From Halobellus ruber (GTDB lineage Archaea > Halobacteriota > Halobacteria > Halobacteriales > Haloferacaceae): a stretch of 64,000 nucleotides of DNA. Shown piece after piece: positions 53,779-63,450 of this stretch (positions are counted from its first letter, which is position 1; each line of letters starts with the position of its first letter). The notes beneath the pieces were generated by a model that was given only the letters and a program-made list of their open reading frames with translations, did not search any database and had not been told where the DNA came from. A program made the translations under genes and the position numbers. The DNA lies in assembly GCF_014212355.1 (NCBI RefSeq), contig NZ_JACKXD010000004.1, positions 1-64,000 of the forward strand, read 5' to 3'.

Positions 53779-54240
53779 ATGACGTACGAAAACCTCGACG
53801 CAAAACTGATCAACGCACTACTGGGCGACGGTCGCGCGAGCCTCCGCAGCCTCGCGGAGGATCTTGACGTCTCGGTCACAACCGTCTCGAACCACCTGCG
53901 GGACCTCGAAGACGAGGGCGTGATCGAGGGGTACACCCCGCGTGTGAACTACGACGCGCTCGGGTACGACGTCACCGCGATCATCCAACTCAAGGTCGAG
54001 GGCAGCGCCCTGCCCGACATCACCGAACGGCTCCGCGATCAAAAGCAGATGACGACGGTCTACGAGGTCACCGGCGACTACGACGTCATCGCGATCGGGA
54101 AGTTCCGGGACACCGACGGGATGAACGCCCAGATCAAGAAGCTGCTGACCGACGCCGACATCCGGGAGTCGAACACCAGCGTCGTGCTCAACTCGGTCGT
54201 CGAAAACGCCCAATTCGACCTCGACGTCGTCGAGGAGTAA
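53779..54240 (+). CDS. lrp: Lrp/AsnC-family transcription regulator
   Basis: This 153-residue protein starts at [10 protein letters not shown]. The HTH is at residues 22-50 ([24 protein letters not shown]). The RAM domain follows ([25 protein letters not shown]) with the Gly-Asp-Tyr effector site. It is divergent from glnA, and the 126-base gap between them is AT-rich (aaaattctaatgttatt), a likely binding site. In halophiles such proteins respond to glutamine or leucine; the ligand here is not known. Confidence 0.9.
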   Translation: MTYENLDAKLINALLGDGRASLRSLAEDLDVSVTTVSNHLRDLEDEGVIEGYTPRVNYDALGYDVTAIIQLKVEGSALPDITERLRDQKQMTTVYEVTGDYDVIAIGKFRDTDGMNAQIKKLLTDADIRESNTSVVLNSVVENAQFDLDVVEE

Positions 54241-54243
54241 GGG

Positions 54244-55167
54244 TCAGGCCCGCTCTTCCAGCGAGTCGTCCTCGGCGTGGGCGCGCACCCACAACTGTCC
54301 GATCCGGGAGAGCCGCGTCCGGTAGGACTTCCCGTGTTCCTCCCGTTCGATGTACCCCTTCCCGCCGGGGCCGAGCCGGTCGACGTTGTAGATGACCTTC
54401 GACCGGAAGGAGTCGGTGTACTCCTCGCCCAGGTCGCGGGCGAGCGTCTCCGCGAGCTCCGAGACTGAGTCGAACTCGCCGTACTCCCCGAGCTCGAAGA
54501 GGATCACCTCCTCGAAGGGCTTCACGTTCCGGAACGACGCCACCGGGAGCTCGACGATGTGGCTGCCGCCGATCTCCTTTGCGCCGATGGTGGTGCCGCG
54601 CTCGTCGAACTCCGCGATCAGATCCGCTGCGGCGTCGTGACGCTCGCGGATCCGCTCGTCGTCGACGTCCGTGTTCGATTGCAGGTCCGCCAGGAGCTCC
54701 TTCGCGGCTCGGACCTCCTCGGCGAGTTCGGTTTCGAGGTACTTCTCGGGGGCGGTGTAGTAGGTGTGGATCCGATCCCTGTCCTCCTGGCGTTCGACCA
54801 TGATCGAGTGGGCTGCGGTCGCGAAGGCAAACGAGACCGGTCGGGGCATCGCGGAGACGTTCACCCACACCTCGGAGTCGGCGGCGGCGTCGAGTTCGGC
54901 GTTGATCAGCTCGTAGGCCTGCTCGAAGGCGGCGTCGTAGTCGTAGACGTCGGCGACGACGACGCGCTCGGTGTCGGCACCCAGCAGGTTCCGGAAGTCC
55001 TGTTCCAGCTTCCCCGAGAGGTTCCGGGAGTACTCCACGTTCGACTCGCTGCCGACCGCCCCCTCCAGCAGGATCACCCGGTCGACGTCCCGCTGGTCCC
55101 GGATGAGCGGGGCGATCAGCCGGTCGTAATCGAACCCGACCGGGACGATGTGTGTCTGCATACCCAT
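54244..55167 (-). CDS. CARF-like, winged-helix regulator (HFX_2341/DUF6293-like)
   Basis: This is a 307-residue protein; the start may also be at MQTH two codons on. The N-terminal 120 residues are a Rossmann-type domain (HIVPVGFDYDRLIAPLI, VVVADVYDYD, VWVNVSAMPRPVSFAFA) like CARF domains that sense cyclic oligonucleotides. A coiled coil and a winged helix follow (GGKGYIEREEHGKSYRTRLSRIG). CRISPR-linked Csa3 proteins share this plan. It is convergent with lrp and 141 bases from the next gene. Function is unknown. Confidence 0.7.
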   Translation of the reverse strand: MGMQTHIVPVGFDYDRLIAPLIRDQRDVDRVILLEGAVGSESNVEYSRNLSGKLEQDFRNLLGADTERVVVADVYDYDAAFEQAYELINAELDAAADSEVWVNVSAMPRPVSFAFATAAHSIMVERQEDRDRIHTYYTAPEKYLETELAEEVRAAKELLADLQSNTDVDDERIRERHDAAADLIAEFDERGTTIGAKEIGGSHIVELPVASFRNVKPFEEVILFELGEYGEFDSVSELAETLARDLGEEYTDSFRSKVIYNVDRLGPGGKGYIEREEHGKSYRTRLSRIGQLWVRAHAEDDSLEERA

Positions 55168-55275
55168 CGGTTCCCCTGTCGGCGTGTTAAGAGTTGCAGT
55201 CCGGGAGACGGCTTAGCAGCGGGGACCCGGAGCCGATGGTCGACCGCGCGCGAACACGATGTCCGTGGAGTAACA

Positions 55276-55283
55276 TTATTAAT
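55276..55283 (+). promoter_or_regulatory. TATA box before the selenium-binding protein gene
   Basis: The ATTATTAA run lies 26-33 bases before the ATG at 55309, so the transcript probably starts just upstream of the start codon. Confidence 0.5.
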
Positions 55284-55308
55284 CGTTTGCATCCGAATGT
55301 AACGTGGG

Positions 55309-56712
55309 ATGAGTACTGACGAGCATACACACGGCACGGAAGACCACGGTCACGAACACCACGAAGCCGAGGGGCCGGGCTATCCGACGCCGGCGGCGAT
55401 GCGGGTCGAGAGCGGGCGCGAGGAGACCGCCTACGTGATGGCGCCCCGCGTCGGGATGGAAAACGACGGCCACGACTTCGTCGGCGTCGTCGACCTCGAC
55501 CCCGACTCGGACACCTACAGCGAACTCGTCGACGCCATCGAGATGCCGAACAAGGGCGACGAACTCCACCACTTCGGGTGGAACGCCTGCTCGTCGTCCT
55601 GCCACGCCGAGGGGCTGTCCCGGCAGTATCTGGTCGTCCCCGGCCAGCGCTCCTCGCGGATCCACGTCGTCGACGCCGAAGACCCCCGCGATCCCGAAAT
55701 AGTGAAGATCATCGAACCAGAGGACGTCTTCGAACACGACCTGTCGGCACCACACACCGTTCACTGCGTCCCCGGGGGCAAGATCGTGATCAGTATGCTC
55801 GGCGACGCCGACGGCGAACTCCCCGGCGGGTTCCTCCAGCTGGACCAGGAGGATTTCAGCATCGACGGCCACTGGGAAGCCGACCGCGGCGAGATGGCGA
55901 TGAACTACGACTACTGGTATCAGCCGCGTCACGACGTCCTGATCTCCAGCGAGTGGGCCGCGCCGAGCACCTACTACCCGGGCTTCGACCTCGACGACGT
56001 CGAGGCGGGAAAGTACGGCGACAGCATCCACGTCTGGGACTGGGAGACCCACGAGCATCGCCAGACACTGGAGTTCGGCGAGGAGGGCCTGATCCCGCTG
56101 GAAGTCCGGATGAGTCACAACCCCGAGGAGACTCAGGGGTACGTCGGCGCGGCGCTGTCCTCGAACGTCATCCGGTTCTACGAGGCCGACGACGGCGCCT
56201 GGGACTGGGACGTCGTCATCGACGAGGAGTCGCGCGAACACGAGGACTGGGATATGCCCGTCCCGCCGCTCATCACGGATCTGCTCCTGTCGCTGGACGA
56301 CCAGTACCTGTTCTTCTCGAACTGGCTGCACGGGGACGTACGGATGTACGACGTCAGCGACGCGGGCAACCCGCGATTGGTCGATCAGGTGTGGGCCGGC
56401 GGTCCGTTCGGCGAGCGCCGGCAGGTTCAGGGCCACGAGATCCGCGGGGCACCGCAGATGCTCCAACTGTCCCGCGACGGCCGGCGTCTCTACTGGACGA
56501 CGTCGCTGTTTTCGTCGTGGGACAATCAGTTCTACCCCGAGATGGCCGAGGAGGGGTCGCTGATGCTCAAGGCGGATGTCTACCCCGAAGCGGGCCGGAT
56601 GGAACTGGACGAGGACTTCCTCGTCGACTTCGGCGACGCGCCCGGCGGTCCCGCACGGGCGCACGAGATCCGGTGGCCCGGCGGCGACTGCACCAGCGAC
56701 GTCTGGCAATGA
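55309..56712 (+). CDS. Selenium-binding protein 56 / methanethiol oxidase family
   Basis: This 467-residue beta-propeller protein has the family core HHFGWNACSSSCH and later blocks LDVEAGKYG-like (DDVEAGKYGDSIHVWDW), LLSLDDQYLFFSNWLHGD and RGAPQMLQLSRDG. A His-rich N-terminus (EHTHGTEDHGHEHHE) suggests metal binding. Bacterial relatives oxidise methanethiol with copper. The ferredoxin gene begins directly after its stop, so electron transfer between them is likely. Whether the archaeal protein uses methanethiol is an inference. Confidence 0.87.
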   Translation: MSTDEHTHGTEDHGHEHHEAEGPGYPTPAAMRVESGREETAYVMAPRVGMENDGHDFVGVVDLDPDSDTYSELVDAIEMPNKGDELHHFGWNACSSSCHAEGLSRQYLVVPGQRSSRIHVVDAEDPRDPEIVKIIEPEDVFEHDLSAPHTVHCVPGGKIVISMLGDADGELPGGFLQLDQEDFSIDGHWEADRGEMAMNYDYWYQPRHDVLISSEWAAPSTYYPGFDLDDVEAGKYGDSIHVWDWETHEHRQTLEFGEEGLIPLEVRMSHNPEETQGYVGAALSSNVIRFYEADDGAWDWDVVIDEESREHEDWDMPVPPLITDLLLSLDDQYLFFSNWLHGDVRMYDVSDAGNPRLVDQVWAGGPFGERRQVQGHEIRGAPQMLQLSRDGRRLYWTTSLFSSWDNQFYPEMAEEGSLMLKADVYPEAGRMELDEDFLVDFGDAPGGPARAHEIRWPGGDCTSDVWQ

Positions 56713-57063
56713 ATGATTGATGAGGGCACGGACGACGGCGGGCGGGCCAGCCACGCCGTCGAACTCGTCTGGCCCGACGGACGGACCGAGACGATCCGCG
56801 TCGGCAGCGACGAGTCCGTCGTCGACGCCGCCGAGGCGGCCGACGTCGCCATCCCGTACGGCTGTCTGTACGGTGTCTGCGGCACCTGTACGGCCGAACT
56901 GCTCGACGGCGAACTCCGCCACACGGACCCCCCGCGGGCGCTGAAAGACCGCTCGCTCGATGCCGGCTACGTCCTGCTCTGTATCGGGACACCCGAGACT
57001 GCCTGCCGACTCCGGGTCGGCCACGGAATCCAGGCCGACGCCGTCGGTACACCCTGGAAGTAG
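56713..57063 (+). CDS. 2Fe-2S ferredoxin
   Basis: This 116-residue plant-type ferredoxin has the cluster ligands in PYGCLYGVCGTCTAEL and VLLCIG (C-x4-C-x2-C ... C). It begins right after the stop of the methanethiol-oxidase family gene. The pair probably works together, the ferredoxin accepting or supplying electrons. The N-terminal acidic stretch is typical of halophilic ferredoxins, which are shorter than the classic one. Confidence 0.85.
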   Translation: MIDEGTDDGGRASHAVELVWPDGRTETIRVGSDESVVDAAEAADVAIPYGCLYGVCGTCTAELLDGELRHTDPPRALKDRSLDAGYVLLCIGTPETACRLRVGHGIQADAVGTPWK

Positions 57064-57218
57064 TACTGTCGGTCGGAGCTACCCGGTAACAAGCCGAACG
57101 AGCGGGGGTATCGGCGGGGCCAGCGACTCGATCAGATGCCACGCCAGTCTCGCCGTCGGCGAGGACCGTCGTGGGGAGAAGACACTTGTGATCAAACGCC
57201 GCACACCGGCCCGTACTG

Positions 57219-58160
57219 ATGGACCGAAGCGGAACCCTGATCATCTTGGCGGCCGCCGGTGGCCTCTTGGCGCTCGGGGCGGGCGCCGCACTGCCCGGAT
57301 CGGTCTCGCCCACGTACAACGTCGCGGTGGACGACACCGGCCCACCCGAGTGGGAGGACCTCTCCCCGGAGGCGAAGACGGTCGTCCGGACCGGGCTCGA
57401 AGCGCCGGGGGCGGTCAACGTCACCTTCGCGGAGTCCGGAAGCTACGGGAACGGTACGACGGAGTTCGGCCTATATCCCGACGATCTACCGCGACCCGAT
57501 ATCGACCAGTCGGAGCCGAGCCGGATGGTGATCGACCGCGACGGCGCCGTGCTCGTCTTCTCGGCCGAGTTCGTCGGCGGAGGAACGCTCGCGATCAGCG
57601 CCGTCGACCGGACTGACACCGTCCTGCTCCGGCGCGGGAACCTGTCGCCGCACGGACGGACGGTGCTCGACGTGGCGGCGGCCAACGGGTCGGCCGCGTT
57701 CTACACCGACCGACCGCCGGCGCTGGAGGACGGACTCGACGCGACACCTGACAGCCTACTCGCGCTTGTCGTCTCCGACGCCGACCTGTTCGTGCTCGCC
57801 GACGGCGACGACTACCGGACGGTGGTCGTCTCCAGTCCGAGTAACTGGATCCCGCTCGGGCCCGTTCTCACGCCCGCGGTGGTGCTCGGATCGCTCGCGA
57901 CCGTCCCGGCGGTCGCCCTGTTCGGTTCCCGGCGCGTCGGGTGGCCCCTCGCGACGGCGGCCGGCGTCGCTGCCGCCGTCCTCCCGGTTGTGGCCTTCCG
58001 GATCGTGGCCGTCGGCCCCTCGGCGCTCCTCGGCCGCCGGCTCCAGGAGATGGCGCATCTGGTCGTGGTGCCGGCGATCGGGGCGCTCCTCTGTGTCGGC
58101 GTCGTCCGGGGCTGGCAGACAGCGAACGACCGGCCGCGGGCGGAAGACGAAGGCGAGTAG
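57219..58160 (+). CDS. Membrane protein of unknown function
   Basis: This 313-residue protein starts MDRSGTLIIL with a signal-like first segment (LAAAGGLLALGAGAAL). A long extracytoplasmic-like domain follows (residues 30-205; no family recognised), then three to four C-terminal segments (GPVLTPAVVLGSLATVP onward). This arrangement fits a haloarchaeal membrane-anchored protein with an outer domain. Function is unknown. Confidence 0.7.
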   Translation: MDRSGTLIILAAAGGLLALGAGAALPGSVSPTYNVAVDDTGPPEWEDLSPEAKTVVRTGLEAPGAVNVTFAESGSYGNGTTEFGLYPDDLPRPDIDQSEPSRMVIDRDGAVLVFSAEFVGGGTLAISAVDRTDTVLLRRGNLSPHGRTVLDVAAANGSAAFYTDRPPALEDGLDATPDSLLALVVSDADLFVLADGDDYRTVVVSSPSNWIPLGPVLTPAVVLGSLATVPAVALFGSRRVGWPLATAAGVAAAVLPVVAFRIVAVGPSALLGRRLQEMAHLVVVPAIGALLCVGVVRGWQTANDRPRAEDEGE

Positions 58161-58229
58161 AACCGGCGCACGGTGACCCGCTCGGCGGTCAGTACAGTTA
58201 TCTTCCGCAACTCCATAGTCCGGTATGAG

Positions 58230-59537
58230 ATGTCTCAACAAACAGTTCAGGAGGAACTGCACGTCGACCAGTACACGCTCGGGCTCGTCGGCCCCGATCA
58301 GGAGTGGGCCGGCACCGTCGCCGACGGCGGCACGGTGACGACGTACACGCCGCCGGGGTGTTGGGGGCCGATGGTGACGCCGTCGTTCCGCGGCGGTCAC
58401 GAGGTCACACGGCCGATCCGGGTCGAGGGCGCGGAAGTCGGCGACGCGGTGGCGATCCACATCCGCGACATCGAGGTGACGAGTATGGCAACCTCGACGG
58501 GGTCGATGGCCGAGCGCGACGGCGCCTTCGGGGACGACCCCTTCGTCGACCACCGGTGTCCGGAGTGCGGGACGACGTGGCCCGACTCGGTCGTCGAGGG
58601 GACCGGCGAGGACGCGATCCGGTGTGCGGAATGCGGCGCAAACGCCTCCTCGTTCGGCTTCGAGTACGGGTACACCGTCGCGTTCGACCACGAGAACGCT
58701 GTCGGGCTCACGCTCGACGAGGAGGGGGCTCACGAACTGGCGACCGACGCCGAGGAGGTGATGGACATCCCCGAGAACGCCCGCCAGCACCCGATTCTCC
58801 TGTATGAACCCGACGGGATGCCGGGGACGCTCGGCCGGCTGCGACCGTTCATCGGCAACATCGGCACCACGCCGCCGGTCACGATGCCCGACTCGCACAA
58901 CGCCGGCGACTTCGGCCAGAACCTGATCGGCGCCGACCACGACTACGGGGTCGAGACCGAAGCGGACTTACAACAGCGCACCGACGGCCATATGGACATC
59001 CCGGAGGTCCGGCCGGGGGCGACGCTGCTCTGTCCGGTCGCCGTCGACGGCGGCGGCGTCTACGTCGGCGACCTCCACGCCAACCAGGGCGACGGGGAAC
59101 TCTCCCTGCACACCACCGACGTGAGCGGCACCGTCACGATGGACGTCGAGGTGATCGACGACCTCGACCTCGACGGGCCAGTCCTGCTGCCCACGGAGGC
59201 GGACCTCCCGTTCATCAGCCGGCCCTACAGCGACGACGAGCTCGCCGCCGGCCGCGAACTGGGAGACGAACACGGCGTCGACGTCAACGAGGGGATGGCG
59301 CCGATCCAGGTGGTCGGCTCCGGCGCCACCGTCAACGACGCCACGGGGAACGCCTTCGACCGCGCGACGCAACTGCTGGGGATGAGCGAGGGCGAGGTCC
59401 GCGCGCGGTGTACGTTCACCGGCGGCGTCCAGATCGGCCGGCTGCCGGGTGTCGTCCAGCTTGATATGCTCGCGCCCCTCGACGTCCTCGACGAGCGGGG
59501 GATCGGCGACACCGCACGCGAGCAGTACGGGCTCTGA
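58230..59537 (+). CDS. Acetamidase/formamidase family protein
   Basis: This 435-residue protein starts at MSQQTVQEEL. It matches the family in VYVGDLHANQGDGE, IGNIGTTPPV and PGVVQLDMLAPLDVL. A zinc-ribbon-like insert (CPECGTTWPD ... CAECGAN) lies at residues 110-145 and is not found in typical acetamidases. The enzyme should hydrolyse short amides to ammonia and an acid. The insertion may bind metal or aid dimerisation. Confidence 0.85.
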   Translation: MSQQTVQEELHVDQYTLGLVGPDQEWAGTVADGGTVTTYTPPGCWGPMVTPSFRGGHEVTRPIRVEGAEVGDAVAIHIRDIEVTSMATSTGSMAERDGAFGDDPFVDHRCPECGTTWPDSVVEGTGEDAIRCAECGANASSFGFEYGYTVAFDHENAVGLTLDEEGAHELATDAEEVMDIPENARQHPILLYEPDGMPGTLGRLRPFIGNIGTTPPVTMPDSHNAGDFGQNLIGADHDYGVETEADLQQRTDGHMDIPEVRPGATLLCPVAVDGGGVYVGDLHANQGDGELSLHTTDVSGTVTMDVEVIDDLDLDGPVLLPTEADLPFISRPYSDDELAAGRELGDEHGVDVNEGMAPIQVVGSGATVNDATGNAFDRATQLLGMSEGEVRARCTFTGGVQIGRLPGVVQLDMLAPLDVLDERGIGDTAREQYGL

Positions 59538-59689
59538 GGGGTCGGCTCCCGACGCGGACCGCCTGGCCGTCCGGACGACTCGGGAGGCCGTCGGCCGGCC
59601 GATCGCCGTCGAACCGCCCGCTTCCCGGTCGGGTCACGGGAACGTCCGAAGACGGCACGACTTTTACTCGTGGACGAATCGACCGTGGT

Positions 59690-61810
59690 ATGATCGGCGA
59701 CGGCAGTCGGATCGGCTTCGTCCACGCGGAGGGGCCGTCCGACGAGCAGCGGGCGGCCGCGGCGTGGCTACGGGAGCGGGCGGCCGACGCGCGGGTCGTC
59801 CCCGTCGCCGACCTCGACGGGGACGCCGGCCCCTTCGACGTACTGTGGTGGCACCGGGCCGCGCCGCTCGACGGCGTCCCCGCCGAGCCGCTCGCCGACT
59901 TCCTCGCCGACGGCAGCAACCTCCTGCTCAGCCTGCGGGCGATGGGCGCCGTCGAGGCGCTGGGGATCGACCCGGTTCCGCCCGACGGCGTCGGGGTCGA
60001 GAGCGTGACCGAGCCGGTCGGCGTCCTCTGGCGACGGCTCTACGACGACCACCCCGCCGTCTCCGGGTTCGACTCCCGGCGGATCCCGGTCTGCGACCGC
60101 GGCGCGGTCCCGGCGGCGCGCTACGAGAACGTCGTGCCCTCGCGCGGCGAGGTGCTCGCCTCGACCGTCCGCGGCGGCCACGACGCCCCCCGGGAGATGC
60201 GCGTCGTCTCGTGGGACCGCGGCAGCGTCCTCGGCGTCGGCGCGCCGCTCTCGTTCGCCGAGCCGGCGGCACCCGAAGTCGCCGAGGCCCGCTCGGCGTT
60301 CGCCGCCGGCTGCCTGTCGGCCCTCGCCGACGACCCGACCGGGCCGTCGCGGCCGACCTCGACGGCCGACTTCGAGGGGTTCCGCGCGCGCCTGACCGGC
60401 GACCCCCACCGCCCCCGGTACCACTTCACGCCACCGGCGAACTGGCTGAACGACCCGAACGGACTCATCCGCTGGAACGGCCGGTACCACCTCTTCTACC
60501 AGTACAACCCCGCCGGGCCGTTCCACAATTCGATCCACTGGGGCCACGCCACCAGCGAGGACCTGCTCCACTGGCGGGACGAACCGGTCGCCTTGGCGCC
60601 CTCGCCGGACGGCCCCGACCGTGACGGCTGCTGGTCGGGGTGTGCGGTCGACGACGACGGGACGCCGACGATCCTCTACACCGGCGGCGACGGCCGGCGG
60701 CAGCTCCCCTGCCTGGCAACGAGCGCGGACCCGCGGCTTGGAACCTGGGACAAGGATCCCGACAACCCCGTGATCGCGGCGCCGCCGTCGGATCTGGATC
60801 TCCTCTCGACGGAGCATTGGGAAGTCGAGTTCCGCGACCACGCGGTCTGGCGCGACGGCGACACCTGGTACCAGCTCATCGGCAGCGGCGTCGTCGACGA
60901 GGGCGGCGCGGTGCTGCTGTACTCCTCGCCGGACCTCCGCGAGTGGGAGTACGAGGGCCCGCTGCTCGTCGGCGACGACGGGCACGGGACCGTCTGGGAG
61001 TGCCCCGAACTGCTCGACCTCGGCGACCGCTCGCTGCTCCACGTCTCCAACTACGAGGACGTGGTGTACTTCCTCGGCGACCTCACGGACGGGGAGTTCG
61101 AGGTCACCACGCGAGGAGTGCTCGATCACGGCGACTTCTACGCCCCACAGTCGCTCCGGGACGGCGACCGCCTCCTGACGTGGGGGTGGCTCCCGGAGAC
61201 CCGCGGGGAGCGCGCCCAGTGGGACGCCGGCTGGTCGGGGGCGCTGTCGCTTCCCCGGGTCCTCTCGCTCGACGACGACGGACGGCTCCGACAGCGGCCC
61301 GCCGAGGAGGTCACCGACCTCCGGACGCGTCGCGTCGCCGCCGGGGGTCCGGACGCGCTCGACGACGAGCGCCGCGCCCTCGATGCCGGCGGCCGGACTC
61401 TGGAGATCGACCTGGAGGTCGCACTCGACGACGCCGAGGCGTTCGAGCTCTCGGTGTTCGAGTCGGCCGATCGGGCGGAGCGGACGGCGATCCGCTACCC
61501 CCGCGAGGGCGAGGTCGTGGTCGATCGCTCGGCGTCCAGCCGCGCCGGTGCCGGCGCCGCCGACGCCCAGCGGATGCCGGCGACGCCGTACGACGAGCCG
61601 CTGTCGCTCCGGGCGTTCCTCGACGGCTCCGTGATCGAACTCTACGCCAACGGGCGTCGCTGCCTGACGAGCCGCGTGTACCCCGAGGCGGACAGCACCG
61701 GGGTCTCCGTCGCCGCCGAGGGTGGTCGCGCGTCGCTCACGGTCGACGTCTGGGAGCTGGAGCCCGCGATCGCGCCCGCGCCGTCGGCCGGCCGCGGGCC
61801 GCGTCCGTAG
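59690..61810 (+). CDS. GH32 invertase/levanase with extra N-terminal domain
   Basis: This 706-residue protein has the GH32 signature NWLNDPNGLI (nucleophile Asp 255), the RDH motif (FRDHAVW) and the acid/base Glu in WECPELLDL. The first 225 residues form a separate alpha/beta domain, like a ThuA or amidotransferase fold (GFVHAEGPSDEQ, FDVLWWHRA), not part of normal GH32. The C-terminal beta-sandwich ends with SLRAFLDGSVIELYANG. It hydrolyses sucrose or fructans. The GH68 gene is convergent, with 56 bases between them. Confidence 0.9.
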   Translation: MIGDGSRIGFVHAEGPSDEQRAAAAWLRERAADARVVPVADLDGDAGPFDVLWWHRAAPLDGVPAEPLADFLADGSNLLLSLRAMGAVEALGIDPVPPDGVGVESVTEPVGVLWRRLYDDHPAVSGFDSRRIPVCDRGAVPAARYENVVPSRGEVLASTVRGGHDAPREMRVVSWDRGSVLGVGAPLSFAEPAAPEVAEARSAFAAGCLSALADDPTGPSRPTSTADFEGFRARLTGDPHRPRYHFTPPANWLNDPNGLIRWNGRYHLFYQYNPAGPFHNSIHWGHATSEDLLHWRDEPVALAPSPDGPDRDGCWSGCAVDDDGTPTILYTGGDGRRQLPCLATSADPRLGTWDKDPDNPVIAAPPSDLDLLSTEHWEVEFRDHAVWRDGDTWYQLIGSGVVDEGGAVLLYSSPDLREWEYEGPLLVGDDGHGTVWECPELLDLGDRSLLHVSNYEDVVYFLGDLTDGEFEVTTRGVLDHGDFYAPQSLRDGDRLLTWGWLPETRGERAQWDAGWSGALSLPRVLSLDDDGRLRQRPAEEVTDLRTRRVAAGGPDALDDERRALDAGGRTLEIDLEVALDDAEAFELSVFESADRAERTAIRYPREGEVVVDRSASSRAGAGAADAQRMPATPYDEPLSLRAFLDGSVIELYANGRRCLTSRVYPEADSTGVSVAAEGGRASLTVDVWELEPAIAPAPSAGRGPRP

Positions 61811-61866
61811 GCGGCCGTCCGCTCGCGGGCCGCCGTCCCGGCAGTCGCCCGTTCAGGGGGCCCGTC

Positions 61867-63231
61867 TCAGTAGTTGCCCGTCGAGTAGCCGCCCGTCCGG
61901 TGGCGGTCCATCCGCCCGGGGAGTCCGGACGGTCGCCCCTCGCCGACGTCGGTCCCCTCGGGCGGGACGTACTCGGGCGAGTCCGGGAGGTCCTCCGCGG
62001 GCGTCGGCACGTCCCAGTGCGCCAGCGTCCCCGTGATCCGCGTCCGGTCGCCGTCGACGGCGACCCTGATCGTCGGACTCAGGGTGCCGCCGAACCGCCT
62101 CCGCTGTTCGGCCTCCGAGAGGTCCGCGATCCCGTCGAGCGACTCGCCCGCGTACTCCCGGTAATTGTAGAAACTCCCCACGAGGATCTCCTCGCGGTGC
62201 GGGAACGCGATCCACGAGTACGCCTGGTAAGGGACGCTCGCGGGGTTGGTGACGACCAGCCCGGAGCCGTTCAGGGGCTCGTACTCGCCCCGAAGCGAGT
62301 CCGCGACGAACCCGTAGAGCCCGTCGTACCCGCGGATCCCCGGCGCGAACGTGTGCATATGGCTCGACACGAACAGGTAGTACCGGCCGTCGTGAACGAC
62401 GATGTGGGGCCGTTCGAGCTCCTGATTCACGCAGACGGCGTCGAAAAGCGGCGGCCGCAGCTCCCACGACAGGGGGTCGCCGCTCGGCGAAACGGCGACG
62501 CCGACGCTGCCGTTGAACTCCTGTTGGGCGCCGTCGCCGCCGCAGCGGTCGCTCCCCGGCGGCACGGGCGTGTTCGCCTCGAACAGCAGGCAGGTCTGGC
62601 CCGTCGCCGGGTCGGTGAAGAACCAGGGATCGCGGAAGGTGTAGATCATCGCCCTCGACTGCGATTCGGTCTCGTACCACTCGCCGTCGGGTTCGAGCAG
62701 GACCTCGTGGGTCCACGGCCCCTCGCTCCGGACGCCCTCCTCGCCGCCGACGAACCGGCCGCCGTGCCCGACGGCGATGCGCTGGGTGTAGTTCAACTCG
62801 TCGGCGGCATCGTCGCCCGCGGCCGTGTAGTAGAGGTACAGCTCGCCGCCGTCGTAGAGCGCGGAGCCGGCCCACTGCCGCTGGCCGAGCGCGTCCCCTC
62901 GGAAGATGGTCTCCCCGCCGTGCCAGTCGGTCCCGTTCCGCGAATAAAAAAAGCGGATCTCGGCGACGTCGTGTCGCTTCCCGGGCAGGAGCTTCTCGGG
63001 GGCCGTCAGCGAGAACAGCACCCGCCAGCCGTCGACGTCTGCGAGTTCCCCGTGGCGGTTCCGGAGCAGCCAGGTGTCCCAGACGTGGAGGTCCGCGGCA
63101 GGGTCGGCGGCCGGCGGTTCGATGACCGGCGCGACGGTGTCGGCCGAGCGTTCGATCCGCGCGGCCTGCGCCCGCGTCCAGCGCGGCGGCTGGGAGGGGC
63201 GGCGCCGATCGTCGTCTCGTTCGCCAGTCAT
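61867..63231 (-). CDS. GH68 levansucrase/fructosyltransferase
   Basis: This 454-residue protein starts at MTGERDDDRR. GH68 motifs are in order: VWDTW (nucleophile Asp 52), WAGSAL, FRDPW (transition-state Asp) and ELERPH (acid/base Glu). It transfers fructose from sucrose to make levan or fructooligosaccharides. No signal peptide is visible at the N-terminus, which is polar and basic, although such enzymes usually act outside the cell. Export by an unusual route or a cytoplasmic role remain open. Confidence 0.9.
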   Translation of the reverse strand: MTGERDDDRRRPSQPPRWTRAQAARIERSADTVAPVIEPPAADPAADLHVWDTWLLRNRHGELADVDGWRVLFSLTAPEKLLPGKRHDVAEIRFFYSRNGTDWHGGETIFRGDALGQRQWAGSALYDGGELYLYYTAAGDDAADELNYTQRIAVGHGGRFVGGEEGVRSEGPWTHEVLLEPDGEWYETESQSRAMIYTFRDPWFFTDPATGQTCLLFEANTPVPPGSDRCGGDGAQQEFNGSVGVAVSPSGDPLSWELRPPLFDAVCVNQELERPHIVVHDGRYYLFVSSHMHTFAPGIRGYDGLYGFVADSLRGEYEPLNGSGLVVTNPASVPYQAYSWIAFPHREEILVGSFYNYREYAGESLDGIADLSEAEQRRRFGGTLSPTIRVAVDGDRTRITGTLAHWDVPTPAEDLPDSPEYVPPEGTDVGEGRPSGLPGRMDRHRTGGYSTGNY

Positions 63232-63450
63232 CGGTGGCTGCAGCCGACTAGTCGACAGCCTCACTTAGTCGCCCCGACTCGGAGCCGCCCGCTTTGGTCC
63301 CGACACCCCAGCGCCCTCGGTCCGTCGTCGGCTCGGCTGCGAACGATTAACCCGCCTCCGAGTACTTCTCACAACAGTTAAGACGAGCGGCGGGGAACTC
63401 CGGACGACGATCACACCGACAGCGAACGCCGCGGTCTACAATTCCCAACT

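Noticed and set aside
60640-63381. A 913-codon plus-strand frame through GH32 and antisense to GH68
   Set aside because: Long shadow frames are common in G+C-rich haloarchaeal DNA; the composition is not acidic and it conflicts with two certain genes.
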